A DNA stretch of 64,000 bases, taken from assembly GCF_000188015.2 (NCBI RefSeq), contig NZ_AEUX02000008.1, forward strand, positions 1 through 64,000. The letters run 5' to 3'. The translations under genes were made by a program, and so were the position numbers. The stretch comes from Streptococcus ictaluri 707-05. Its GTDB lineage: Bacteria; Bacillota; Bacilli; Lactobacillales; Streptococcaceae. Of this stretch, positions 49,338 through 57,315 are shown one piece after another (the first letter of the stretch is position 1; every line of letters starts with the position of its first letter). Below the pieces are notes generated by a model. The model was not told the DNA's origin and did not search any database. It saw only the letters and a program-made list of their open reading frames with translations.

Positions 49338-49670
49338 ATGACTAAAGCAGAACGAATAAGGCGTTTTTACTATGAGAATTCTGATTCAAAATTAGCAGAA
49401 GCGTATCAAGTTTTAAAAGGGTATGACATATCAGAAAGTCATATCAAAGTAACTTTGAGTAGAGACAGAAAAAATGGTGTCTGTGCTATGAACAATGATT
49501 ACACACAATATTTTGAGACGACTAAAGCTAAAGAGGAGCTATCAGAGTGGAGACGTGATGTTCGCAAAGATTTAGTCGAATAACTGTTACAAGCCAATAA
49601 CCACGAGACTGACAGCAATCAAATCAGATTAAACGCTAAGACAATTAATCAGCTGTTGTCTGAAATATAG
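49338..49670 (+). pseudogene. Small early prophage protein with in-frame stop
   Basis: ATG 49338 follows GAAAGGAATTAA and encodes 81 residues (MTKAERIRRFYYEN to DVRKDLVE). TAA at 49581-49583 follows. The same frame continues for 28 codons (LLQANNHETDSNQ to NQLLSEI) to TAG 49668-49670, which directly precedes the next gene's ribosome site. A glutamine codon (CAA) changed to TAA would explain it. The function is unknown. Confidence 0.6.
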
Positions 49671-49681
49671 AAAGGAGACAC

Positions 49682-49849
49682 ATGAGACCAAAACGATACC
49701 CGTATAGCGGAAAGAAAACAATCGAATTAATAACTATCGGTCAAGATAAAAAGCCTACTGAAACAGTAGACTTTAGGATTTCGAGACTTGAATCGGTAAT
49801 TAACGGAATTGAGCGTGAAATCGCTTGTGTTTATGGAATGATTTTTTAG
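49682..49849 (+). CDS. Small prophage protein, 55 residues
   Basis: ATG 49682 follows AAAGGAGACAC. The product begins MRPKRYPYSGKKTIELITIG and contains GQDKKPTETVDFRISRLE, then a short helix. It is basic at the start and resembles short early-region proteins of streptococcal prophages whose role is unknown. It lies directly after the preceding gene and converges on a minus-strand gene. Confidence 0.65.
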   Translation: MRPKRYPYSGKKTIELITIGQDKKPTETVDFRISRLESVINGIEREIACVYGMIF

Positions 49850-50067
49850 AAAAAGTTGAGAACATTGTCGTTGATCTTTTTGACATTGTAACCTGCCCTT
49901 TTAGCTTCTTCGATAATCTCTTAAGCAGACATTTCGTAGGTATCTACAAGTATGGTAAGCTCCATGTCTTTTGTCGGTATTTTAAAAGCTGCTTGAAGTG
50001 TGCTGTCTAAATCTTTCCAACTTTTTTTAGGATTTTTATCTGTAGGCTTTGGACTCAATTTACTCAT
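49846..50067 (-). pseudogene. Small prophage protein with in-frame stop
   Basis: ATG 50067 follows GGAGGGGAAAGTT. The frame reads MSKLSPKPTDKNPKKSWKDL to VDTYEMSA and then TAA (49921-49923). The same frame goes on for 24 codons (EIIEEAKRAGYNVKKIND to NFF) before TAA 49846-49848. The full 73-residue form is the likely ancestor. Function unknown. Confidence 0.55.
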
Positions 50068-50210
50068 AACTTTCCCCTCCTTTCCATAATTTTTTGAATA
50101 CAACGGTGAGAGGTCATATTCAAATAAATTATATCATAGGCATATTGAAAAATCAATATATTGTATATAACAAAGCTATAAACAACTATATGTTGTGCTT
50201 AGGAGGAATT

Positions 50211-50396
50211 ATGTGGGAAAAAATCGAAGCTATATTAATTGAGAAAAAAATGACTAAATATGAATTGTCACAAAAGGCTGGATTAAATCAAAACAGCTTA
50301 ATTGATCTAAAAAAAGGAAGAAAAAAATCATTGAAATTTGATGATGTTGTTAAAATCGCCGATGTCTTAGGCATCAGCACAGAAGATTTTAGATAA
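50211..50396 (+). CDS. XRE-family HTH protein, small
   Basis: A 61-residue stand-alone HTH protein (KIEAILIEKKMTKYELSQKAGLNQNSLIDLKKGRKK). ATG 50211 has a perfect AGGAGG six bases upstream; a longer frame from 50094 has none. A terminator follows. It is the last gene before the right att repeat, so the rest of the phage appears to be deleted. Confidence 0.75.
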   Translation: MWEKIEAILIEKKMTKYELSQKAGLNQNSLIDLKKGRKKSLKFDDVVKIADVLGISTEDFR

Positions 50397-50401
50397 CAAA
50401 A

Positions 50402-50423
50402 AAGTCCGACGGGAATCGGACTC
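50402..50423 (+). terminator. Terminator after XRE gene
   Basis: AGTCCGA / TCGGACT perfect 7-bp stem. The T run is absent, so it may be a processing hairpin instead. Confidence 0.45.
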
Positions 50424-50606
50424 AGAACAAAAAATACGTTTTAATTATAACACAAGAAAGGTCGCTTTAGTAACAGCACTCAGAAGTTTAAAGCTAATAG
50501 GTTTTTTTGAGATAGATGAAAGTATTTTCATTGCTTATATAACCTTATATCAAAATATTTTTTATCATTTTACATCTACGGAAAATATTTTATTGAATAG
50601 ATGCCA
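50424..50606. other. Stretch inside the right att site with no recognised gene
   Basis: About 180 AT-rich bases before the att repeat. I see no frame with a ribosome site. It probably is the join left by deletion of the late phage genes. Confidence 0.4.
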
Positions 50607-50624
50607 TTAAATAATAGATATAAA
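50607..50624. repeat. attR core of hup-integrated prophage
   Basis: Identical to the 18-base end of hup (45147-45164) in the same orientation. A hup-type terminator follows it. Confidence 0.8.
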
Positions 50625-50626
50625 GA

Positions 50627-50670
50627 AGCCTATCATAGAAACCTTCATGGCCTATATGATGGGCTTTTTT
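50627..50670 (+). terminator. Displaced original hup terminator
   Basis: AGCCTATCATAG / CTATATGATGGGCT hairpin plus T run directly after the att core. Its place corresponds to that of the terminator after hup, so it was probably the chromosomal terminator before integration. Confidence 0.65.
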
Positions 50671-50733
50671 TAGGGACAATAAAAAAGTTATAGAGATGAT
50701 TATTTTCTAACGTTAAAAACGAATAGATGTTTT

Positions 50734-51489
50734 TTATTTTAAGGTTGCCATACCTGTTAAGTAATCAAGATTGATATTTGAAGAATAATTTTCTAAGACA
50801 ACTGTTGTTATGCCATTTTCGTCAATTACTTCTTTATCACTATTTAATTTGATATTAAGTAGTTTCCCAGAAAAATCGATACCCACATATTGTAATTCTA
50901 TTTGTCTAGGGAGTAATTCATTTGCATTATAGATAGGGGTAACTTTATAGTCTAGCCAAAAATTTGGATGTAATGCAAGCCAAGAATCTAAACGATTTTC
51001 ATAATATAGCATGCCTTCTGGATTGCTATCATTTCCACCTGAATATGCTCCAGTATTTAACCAAGCGGTCATAGTTACTAAATTTTTAGGTTCATCATTT
51101 AAACCACAAAATTGGTATCCAATAAGACGCCCACGATTCATAACCCAAGCCTTTTTGGTTCCATCTCCGTAGGGCATTTCATAGTTGTGCCAACCGACTG
51201 GATTGTAGTTTATTTTTGAACGATTATCTGTAGTTTCATGTTTATCTTGAAGTTGTATGTGGGCTGACTGTGCTCTGTTCAAATTATCTAAATTTTCTAG
51301 TTCTAGTGTATAAATTCCTTTAAAAGGTAGAATCTTTGATGAAAGGTTACTTGAAATATTTGTTTCAATATGTGAAACATTGGGATACGTTCGTATCCTT
51401 GACGCATTAACTATTGAAGTTGGTAGTGATAAACATAATACTAGTAAGACAACAGCAAAAAAACTTGATTTTTGTTTAGATAATTTCAT
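50734..51489 (-). CDS. spd1: Secreted streptodornase Spd1 (MF2), catalytic His replaced by Arg
   Basis: A 251-residue secreted DNase of the beta-beta-alpha metal family, phage-encoded in S. pyogenes, where such enzymes degrade neutrophil DNA nets. A signal peptide covers about residues 1-30. ATG 51489 follows AGGTGG; with this start the residue numbers agree with published Spd1. The metal-ligand Asn145 (in AWLNTG) and Glu164 (in LYYENRL) are present. The general-base His121, expected in the DRGH/NRGH motif, is Arg: the codon is CGT, in NRGRLIGYQF. Activity is probably lost. It lies just outside the right att repeat and reads toward it. Confidence 0.9.
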   Translation of the reverse strand: MKLSKQKSSFFAVVLLVLCLSLPTSIVNASRIRTYPNVSHIETNISSNLSSKILPFKGIYTLELENLDNLNRAQSAHIQLQDKHETTDNRSKINYNPVGWHNYEMPYGDGTKKAWVMNRGRLIGYQFCGLNDEPKNLVTMTAWLNTGAYSGGNDSNPEGMLYYENRLDSWLALHPNFWLDYKVTPIYNANELLPRQIELQYVGIDFSGKLLNIKLNSDKEVIDENGITTVVLENYSSNINLDYLTGMATLK

Positions 51490-51673
51490 AATTACCACCT
51501 AAACCTTTCTAACAAAGCTTTTAAAGTGGATCATGCATTGCACTTTACTGGTTAAGTATAACACATAAAATCTCATTTTTAGGCTATTTAATAAAATTAT
51601 TTTATAATAATTGATAAAAAATAATAATTAAACATAATTTAGAGGTGGAAATTATTAACAAAATATATATTAT

Positions 51674-52635
51674 ACCCATGGTGCTAGTTAATTTCAAAAT
51701 ATCTCAAATTGTAAGCTAGTATGATTTGTTCAATCCTCAATTGCAGCCCTGTCATGCCCCTATCCAGTGTTCGTTCCATATCAAAAAGGGAACAAAGTTC
51801 TGAAAATCTAGTCTCAATGGTTCGTCTCATAGCCATTAGTTTCCAATGATTATGCTGTTTAGCCCCTTCCATATTTTGACGCAAGGGAGTCCAGAGGTGA
51901 TAGCCATTTTGCTTCAACTCATCTTTCAGCTCACGGTTAAGGTAACCTAAGTCTGCTAAAATGACGGATTGTTCACACCTTTCTAGCAACTCGTAAACTG
52001 CCTTAATATCATGAACAGAGGCTGGGCTGACAACATAATTCAGAATGTAGCCTGATAAGGTCACTAGCATGTGAACCTTAAAACCGTAAAACCACATATG
52101 TTTAGAGGCGGTGTAACCAATATTAGCTATCCCATTGAAAAGTCTGACCCTGTGGTTACGAATAGATTGACAAAGTGGCAAAGGAAAGCTGTCTATAATA
52201 ACAATGGTATTGGGAGAAATTTGAGTGTTCATTGCCTGACGAATCACTTGAACCAGCCAAATCAACTGTCTTGCACGCCTATTAAAGCGACTTCTTTCTA
52301 GTAATGTACCGCAGGGAAATAGCTGACAAATCCTATAAAAGTGACGTTGTGATTTAATACCTAGTTCAGCTTGTAATAGCAGTAAAACTAGAAGAGATTG
52401 GTCTGAAACTTTGGACAGACAGACGTTACGACGGTGTTTGAAGTCTTCCGGACAATAATCTTGATAAAACTGAGAACAAATTTTTGATAATTGACGCATA
52501 TTCCATTGTAAGTGATGGGATTTAGCTGTATACTGTAAGTGGCTCATTTGGACTAACCTCCTGTTTGTGTAGGCACTTACAGTATAGTCCTTTTGGGCTT
52601 TTTATTGTATTTTGAGATTAACTAGCACCACGGGT
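51674..52635 (-). mobile_element. IS982-family insertion sequence
   Basis: The 962-bp element has nearly perfect inverted ends (ACCCATGGTGCTAGTTAAT on the left; ACCCGTGGTGCTAGTTAAT as complement of the right end). The 7-bp direct repeat ATATTAT flanks it (51667-51673 and 52636-52642). It inserted in AT-rich DNA upstream of spd1 and carries an intact transposase, so it may be active. Confidence 0.9.
51684..52547 (-). CDS. IS982-family transposase
   Basis: A 287-residue DDE transposase. Conserved blocks typical of the family are IVIIDSFPLPLCQ (first Asp), SVILADLGYLNREL (second Asp) and RRTIETRFSELCSLF (Glu). The frame fills the element, ends ten bases inside its left end, and has GGAGG before ATG 52547. 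Confidence 0.92.
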   Translation of the reverse strand: MSHLQYTAKSHHLQWNMRQLSKICSQFYQDYCPEDFKHRRNVCLSKVSDQSLLVLLLLQAELGIKSQRHFYRICQLFPCGTLLERSRFNRRARQLIWLVQVIRQAMNTQISPNTIVIIDSFPLPLCQSIRNHRVRLFNGIANIGYTASKHMWFYGFKVHMLVTLSGYILNYVVSPASVHDIKAVYELLERCEQSVILADLGYLNRELKDELKQNGYHLWTPLRQNMEGAKQHNHWKLMAMRRTIETRFSELCSLFDMERTLDRGMTGLQLRIEQIILAYNLRYFEIN

Positions 52636-52716
52636 ATATTATACTAATAATAAAAACTAATTTTCTTTTAAAAATAGATAAAAACTCATAATTTTCTAGA
52701 ATATCACCTAAAAAAA

Positions 52717-52752
52717 GAGCTAATTTGCTCTTAAAAAAATTTTAGCTCTTTT
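52717..52752. terminator. Bidirectional terminator
   Basis: AAAGAGCTAA / TTAGCTCTTT stem with T runs on both strands, downstream of the MFS gene. Confidence 0.65.
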
Positions 52753-52819
52753 TATCTTTTTGATATGATCTTATTTTTATGCATTAATAGCAATGGAGTT
52801 TCTAGTGGTTCACCAATTT

Positions 52820-54004
52820 TTAAGATGATAAGTTCTTCTTGTAATAGAGATAGCCTAATAGGGACAGAAAAGTCATCCCACAACCAATAAGAGCAAAGCT
52901 TGAAAGAGATAACAAAAAAGGAAGGTAAGTCATCAGAAAGGTAGCTAAGGGCATTAATAGAATAGCAATGGTAAAAATGGAACTAAAAACACGACCTAAG
53001 AGATGTTCAGGAACCTTTTGTTGAACAAGTGTGAAAAATTGAATATTAAATATGGTTAAAAAGCATTCAAAGATCAACTGTCCTATTAAAATGATCAAGA
53101 TATGACAGTTTAAAATAGCTAATGGTGTGATGAGCATCATCCCTAAGCCGCTAAGGGCTAAAGTTAGAAGCAAATGCTTATAACTATGTTGAAAGAAGGG
53201 TTTGACCAGAAGTGCCCCTAGGATGGCTCCGATAGCTCCTGTAGATAAAAAATGAGCATAACTAGCTTGATTCGACAATAGTTGGTTAGTGAATGGCAGA
53301 AGGTAATTAAATGCTGCAATAAAAAAATTCACTAGGCTGGCAATGAAGAGTAAAGAAGCAATTTCCTTTTCGTTAATAATAAAATCGAGTCCTTCTTTCA
53401 TATCTTTAAAGATATTGGTTTTTGAAGCGGTTCGTTGTATGTGACTTTCTTTTTCTTTAATGACCCAAATAAAGAGAAAAGAAGCTATAAAACTAAGACA
53501 GTCGACCCAAAGTGTTAGTGTTAACCCTATGTTATCCACTATCATAAAAGCGATAATTGGGGTACTAACCCCAATTATTTGAGAGATAAGCTCTAAGCTA
53601 GCATTAAAATCACCTAATTCTTGTTTAGGGACAATAGTGACAATATAGGAACGAAAAGAGGTTGAGGAAAAAGCTTGGCTGATGGCTAAAATAGCATTTA
53701 CAATAATTAAACCAATCAAAAGGTGCTTCTCATCTTTTAAAAGGGTGAGGCAAGCACAGCAAAGAGCCCCGATTGCATAAGTCCATAATAAAATATGACG
53801 ACGTTTAAAGCGATCAGCAATTACGCCTCCAAAGGGGTTGAAGAAGATAGCGATGAGATGCTCAACCAGTTGATAATAACCAAGGTAGCGTTGGCCAAGG
53901 ATACCCAGTCCAGCTATCCAACTACTATTAGCATAATCATAAATGATATTACCGATTTTATTAATGGCATGACTAGATAAGAGATGGTATTTGTTTTTGA
54001 TCAT
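52820..54004 (-). CDS. MFS exporter, macrolide-efflux-like
   Basis: A 394-residue protein with about 12 hydrophobic segments. The family loop FNPFGGVIADRFKRRHIL between helices 2 and 3 is present. This MFS group (MefA-like) exports small molecules; no substrate can be deduced. AGGAGG lies upstream of ATG 54004. An rgg regulator lies directly upstream on the same strand, suggesting regulated expression. Confidence 0.85.
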   Translation of the reverse strand: MIKNKYHLLSSHAINKIGNIIYDYANSSWIAGLGILGQRYLGYYQLVEHLIAIFFNPFGGVIADRFKRRHILLWTYAIGALCCACLTLLKDEKHLLIGLIIVNAILAISQAFSSTSFRSYIVTIVPKQELGDFNASLELISQIIGVSTPIIAFMIVDNIGLTLTLWVDCLSFIASFLFIWVIKEKESHIQRTASKTNIFKDMKEGLDFIINEKEIASLLFIASLVNFFIAAFNYLLPFTNQLLSNQASYAHFLSTGAIGAILGALLVKPFFQHSYKHLLLTLALSGLGMMLITPLAILNCHILIILIGQLIFECFLTIFNIQFFTLVQQKVPEHLLGRVFSSIFTIAILLMPLATFLMTYLPFLLSLSSFALIGCGMTFLSLLGYLYYKKNLSS

Positions 54005-54070
54005 AAAAATATCCTCCTAAATTGCTTTTATTATAAAGCATCTTTAAGAGGAAAAATGTTATTTTGCAAA

Positions 54071-54946
54071 TCAGGAAAGTGGTCCAACAAAGGTTTCAAA
54101 ATCTTGACGGTAGTTTTGAGCATGGTGAGAGCAACCAAGAGCATCAAAAATATCAATAGCTTTTGTCATGTCTTGAATACCTGACAAGGCATCACCGCAA
54201 CGGTAAGCTTCTAGACCTTTTAAAAAGAGAAATAAGGTTTTTTCGTATAATTTTGTTTCATTCTTAAGGAGTGGAAAGAGCTTTTTCTGATAAAAGTTAG
54301 CTTCTTTAAGGTAATGGCGATGAATACAACTTTCCCAAATATTCATTAGGGTAATAGTAACTAGGTATTTGTTAGTGGAGATTTCTTTATAATAGTGGTA
54401 ATTAGTTAAGATTTCGCGTCCCATTTTATCTAATAGGGGAATATCGATAAATAAATAGCAATTTCCAATTAAAATTAACTCATAGATATGCCAATTTTCA
54501 GTAGTGAATAAATAATCTGTTAGGTCATCTAAATAGGCCTTGGGGAAAGGGAGGTTAGGGTCACATTTACAGATAAACGCCTGTAATAGAATCATATTTA
54601 AGTAATAGCGTTTTTCTTTAGGGTTCTCTTCAAATTTGGCTTTTTCTTGTAATTGTAAGTATCTAAAACCGTTGATATCCCGCTTGTATTCTAGCTCGAT
54701 TAATTGAGACATGAAGTGAATTTGTTCTGTTGTTTGATAATCGGCTGCGGTATCCATAAACTCTTTAACTTCAACATGAATCTTGTTGAGTACGATAAGA
54801 AATTTAGACAAAGAGATATCACACTGCCCTCGTTCAAACCGTGAAATCTGTGACAGAGAAACATGCTCGTTTGCAACCTGGCTTAAGGGGATTTTTCGAT
54901 TTATACGTAACTGACGAAAAGTCAGTCCTAAGTCTTTATTTAACAT
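54071..54946 (-). CDS. Rgg/GadR/MutR-family transcription regulator
   Basis: A 291-residue regulator. The N-terminal HTH (LTFRQLRINRKIPLSQVANEHVSLSQISRFERGQ) is followed by a helical repeat (TPR-like) domain that in this family binds a short peptide. It lies 66 bases before the MFS gene, its likely target. No short hydrophobic pheromone gene was found nearby. ATG 54946 lies close to a weak site (GGTAAAAA). Confidence 0.88.
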   Translation of the reverse strand: MLNKDLGLTFRQLRINRKIPLSQVANEHVSLSQISRFERGQCDISLSKFLIVLNKIHVEVKEFMDTAADYQTTEQIHFMSQLIELEYKRDINGFRYLQLQEKAKFEENPKEKRYYLNMILLQAFICKCDPNLPFPKAYLDDLTDYLFTTENWHIYELILIGNCYLFIDIPLLDKMGREILTNYHYYKEISTNKYLVTITLMNIWESCIHRHYLKEANFYQKKLFPLLKNETKLYEKTLFLFLKGLEAYRCGDALSGIQDMTKAIDIFDALGCSHHAQNYRQDFETFVGPLS

Positions 54947-55056
54947 TTTTTTACCTCTATTATTTAGTATACCATTGTCTTAGTCAGAGACGATTATTTC
55001 CCTTATCTGCAAAAAATGTCTTTAATGTCACTTGTTAAAGAATTGCTAAAAAAGTA

Positions 55057-55113
55057 TTTAATTATAATAGTTCTAAATAGTTGACTTATTTATTTAGAAC
55101 TATTATAATTAAA
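55057..55113 (+). promoter_or_regulatory. pmtA promoter with perfect 23-bp-arm inverted repeat (Per-box-like)
   Basis: Arms at 55057-55079 and 55091-55113 are perfect inverted copies with an 11-base loop. Each arm contains TTATAATAGTTCTAA or its complement, close to the PerR box TTATAATnATTATAA (two mismatches). The promoter TTGACT (55081-55086), 17 bases, TATAAT (55104-55109) lies on the loop and right arm. PerR is known to control pmtA in S. pyogenes. Confidence 0.8.
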
Positions 55114-55155
55114 GTATCTTAATGCATAAGATACGTTTTTTAAGTGAGGGAAATA

Positions 55156-57015
55156 ATGATGATAAAGTGGGTAAAAGACCATCTACATTTAGTAGAAACA
55201 CTGGTTTGTTTAGTTTTAATTGTGATTGGTATTCTAGTTTTACCAAGTATACCGAAGTTAGCTTCTGTTATTTTTATATTAGCTTTTATTATTGGTGGCT
55301 ATCAATCAGCAAAATCTGGCTTACTAGACTTAATTCAAGAGAAACACTTATCCGTTGATGTCTTGATGATTTTAGCTGCTATAGGCGCTGGAATCATAGG
55401 CTACTGGTTAGAGGGAGCATTGCTTATTTTTATTTTTTCCATGTCAAACACCTTGGAAGAAATGGCGATGGAAAAAAGTAAAGACGCTATCTCTGCATTA
55501 ATGAATCTTCAGCCTGAAACAGCTAGACTTATTCAAGAAGATGGTACGATTTTGGAAGTGGAAACAAAGAGTCTACAGATTGGAGATCGTGTTCAAGTGC
55601 GACAAGGAGAATCGGTTCCGATTGATGGCACCTTATTGAGTAACTTTGGCCAATTTGATGAATCAATGATTACAGGAGAGCCTATCACTGTGGATAAGGT
55701 CCAGGATCAAGATATCATCGGTGGTACCATTAATCAAGGTCAAACCATCGAAATGCTTGTGACTGTGGAAAATGAGAATACCCTCTTTTCTAAAATTCTT
55801 AATTTAGTGGAATCAGCTCAAACGCAAAAGAGTAAAACAGCTACCTTTATTGAAAGTTTAGAAGATGGTTATGTGAAGTTTGTCTTACTATTGGTGCCTA
55901 GTTTCATTTTATTGAGTCACTTTGTATTAGGCTGGACTTGGATGGATGCCTTTTATAGAGGAATGATTCTTCTAACAGTAGCTTCTCCATGTGCTCTTAT
56001 TGCTAGTTCAACGCCGGCTAGTTTATCAGCTATTTCACGTGCCGCTCGTAAAGGCTTGATTATTAAAGGTGGAGATATTGTTGATAATATGGGAGATATC
56101 AAAGCAGTCATCATGGATAAGACTGGGACTTTGACTCAAGGAAAACCATCTGTTGTGGATAGCCATTACCTTTTGCCTAAGGAAGAAGTAGATGCAATTG
56201 TTAGGACAGCTGAGTCTGCTAGTAGCCATCCGATTTCAAAAGCTTTGCTAACTTATACTGAAGGAGTATCTTCGGTAGCATTAGACCAAATAGAAGAAAT
56301 TGCAGGCAAAGGATTTGTCCTTAGTCTATCGGGTCAAGAATGGCGAATCGGCAAGAAGTCATTCATATTAGAAAAGGTAGCTAATCTAAATCAATTTGAG
56401 GAAACTGTTCAAGTGGAAGAAGGGCAAGGAAAAACCTTAATCTTTGTTTCCTGCGACGAGCAGCTGGCAGCCTATTATGTTCTTTTTGATGATATTAAAG
56501 TTGAATCTCAAGAAGCCATTAAAGCACTTCATGAATTGGGAATCAAGACCGTTATGCTAACAGGTGACCAAGCAGGAACAGCAGAATATGTTGCCCAAAA
56601 ACTTGGGATTGATGAAGTGGTAGCCAATTGTATGCCTCAAGATAAAGTGACTCAGCTCCTTAGGCTAAAAGAAAAATATGGTTTTGTTGCGATGGTAGGT
56701 GATGGCATTAATGACGCCCCTGCTTTAGCGCAGGCAGATGTTTCTTATGCCATCGGTACTGGTACCGATATTGCTATGGAGAGTGCCGATAGCGTGATTA
56801 TGGACGACCTTACGCGCATTCCTTTTTCCATTCGCTTGTCTCAAAAAATGAAAGGCATTGTGAAGACTAATATTGTTTTTGCCTTATTAATTATTGCTAG
56901 CCTTATCCTAGCCAATGTTTTTCAAGTCGTTAATTTACCTCTAGGAGTTGTAGGACACGAAGGTTCAACCATTCTAGTCATTTTGAATGGCCTACGCTTG
57001 CTTTCTTTTGAGTAG
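55156..57015 (+). CDS. pmtA: P1B-type metal-transporting ATPase, PmtA-like
   Basis: A P-type ATPase of about 619 residues in the cytoplasmic membrane. It has six to eight membrane helices, the ion motif SPC (VASPCALIASSTPASL) rather than CPC, the phosphorylation site DKTGTLTQGK, and HP in SASSHPISKAL. TGDQAGTA and VGDGINDAPAL are also present. It lacks an N-terminal metal-binding domain. SPC marks the P1B-4 group, and S. pyogenes PmtA exports Fe(II) under PerR control. ATG 55156 is preceded by GTGAGGG; a GTG four codons upstream is possible. Confidence 0.92.
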   Translation: MMIKWVKDHLHLVETLVCLVLIVIGILVLPSIPKLASVIFILAFIIGGYQSAKSGLLDLIQEKHLSVDVLMILAAIGAGIIGYWLEGALLIFIFSMSNTLEEMAMEKSKDAISALMNLQPETARLIQEDGTILEVETKSLQIGDRVQVRQGESVPIDGTLLSNFGQFDESMITGEPITVDKVQDQDIIGGTINQGQTIEMLVTVENENTLFSKILNLVESAQTQKSKTATFIESLEDGYVKFVLLLVPSFILLSHFVLGWTWMDAFYRGMILLTVASPCALIASSTPASLSAISRAARKGLIIKGGDIVDNMGDIKAVIMDKTGTLTQGKPSVVDSHYLLPKEEVDAIVRTAESASSHPISKALLTYTEGVSSVALDQIEEIAGKGFVLSLSGQEWRIGKKSFILEKVANLNQFEETVQVEEGQGKTLIFVSCDEQLAAYYVLFDDIKVESQEAIKALHELGIKTVMLTGDQAGTAEYVAQKLGIDEVVANCMPQDKVTQLLRLKEKYGFVAMVGDGINDAPALAQADVSYAIGTGTDIAMESADSVIMDDLTRIPFSIRLSQKMKGIVKTNIVFALLIIASLILANVFQVVNLPLGVVGHEGSTILVILNGLRLLSFE

Positions 57016-57084
57016 ATAGACTTGCTGGAATACATTAAAGAGACTATAATAGATATAATGCTATTTTAAATAGAAAGAAGCCTT

Positions 57085-57255
57085 ATGTTAGTTTATATTC
57101 TCATTGGACTCGCTATATTTTCCTTGATTAAAATAATCTTGTTTATCTTTTTTTATCAAAAATTTCTTCGTAAGCAAGAAAAGAAATCAAAAGAAGAACA
57201 AGAGAAGGAGCCAGAAGCCATAATCGAAAAAAGTGATAAGACCTTTCCCTTTTAA
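57085..57255 (+). CDS. Small single-pass membrane protein
   Basis: A 56-residue protein with one membrane helix (about 3-24, then QKFLRKQEKK) and a charged Lys/Glu tail ending DKTFPF. ATG 57085 follows AGAAAGAAG. It lies between pmtA and the former shared terminator. No family was recognised. It could be an accessory peptide of pmtA or an independent small protein. Confidence 0.6.
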   Translation: MLVYILIGLAIFSLIKIILFIFFYQKFLRKQEKKSKEEQEKEPEAIIEKSDKTFPF

Positions 57256-57287
57256 TCTCAAGTATGACTTTTGTGCTAACACACAAA

Positions 57288-57315
57288 GAGTGCTCATTCT
57301 TACAAATGAGCACTC
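57288..57315. repeat. 28-bp direct repeat (left), palindromic target of IS1182
   Basis: GAGTGCTCATT-CTTACA-AATGAGCACTC. The same sequence in the same orientation lies at 58851-58878. The loop is asymmetric, so the copies are a direct repeat, not an inverted one. They are the presumed target duplication of a terminator hairpin. Confidence 0.75.
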
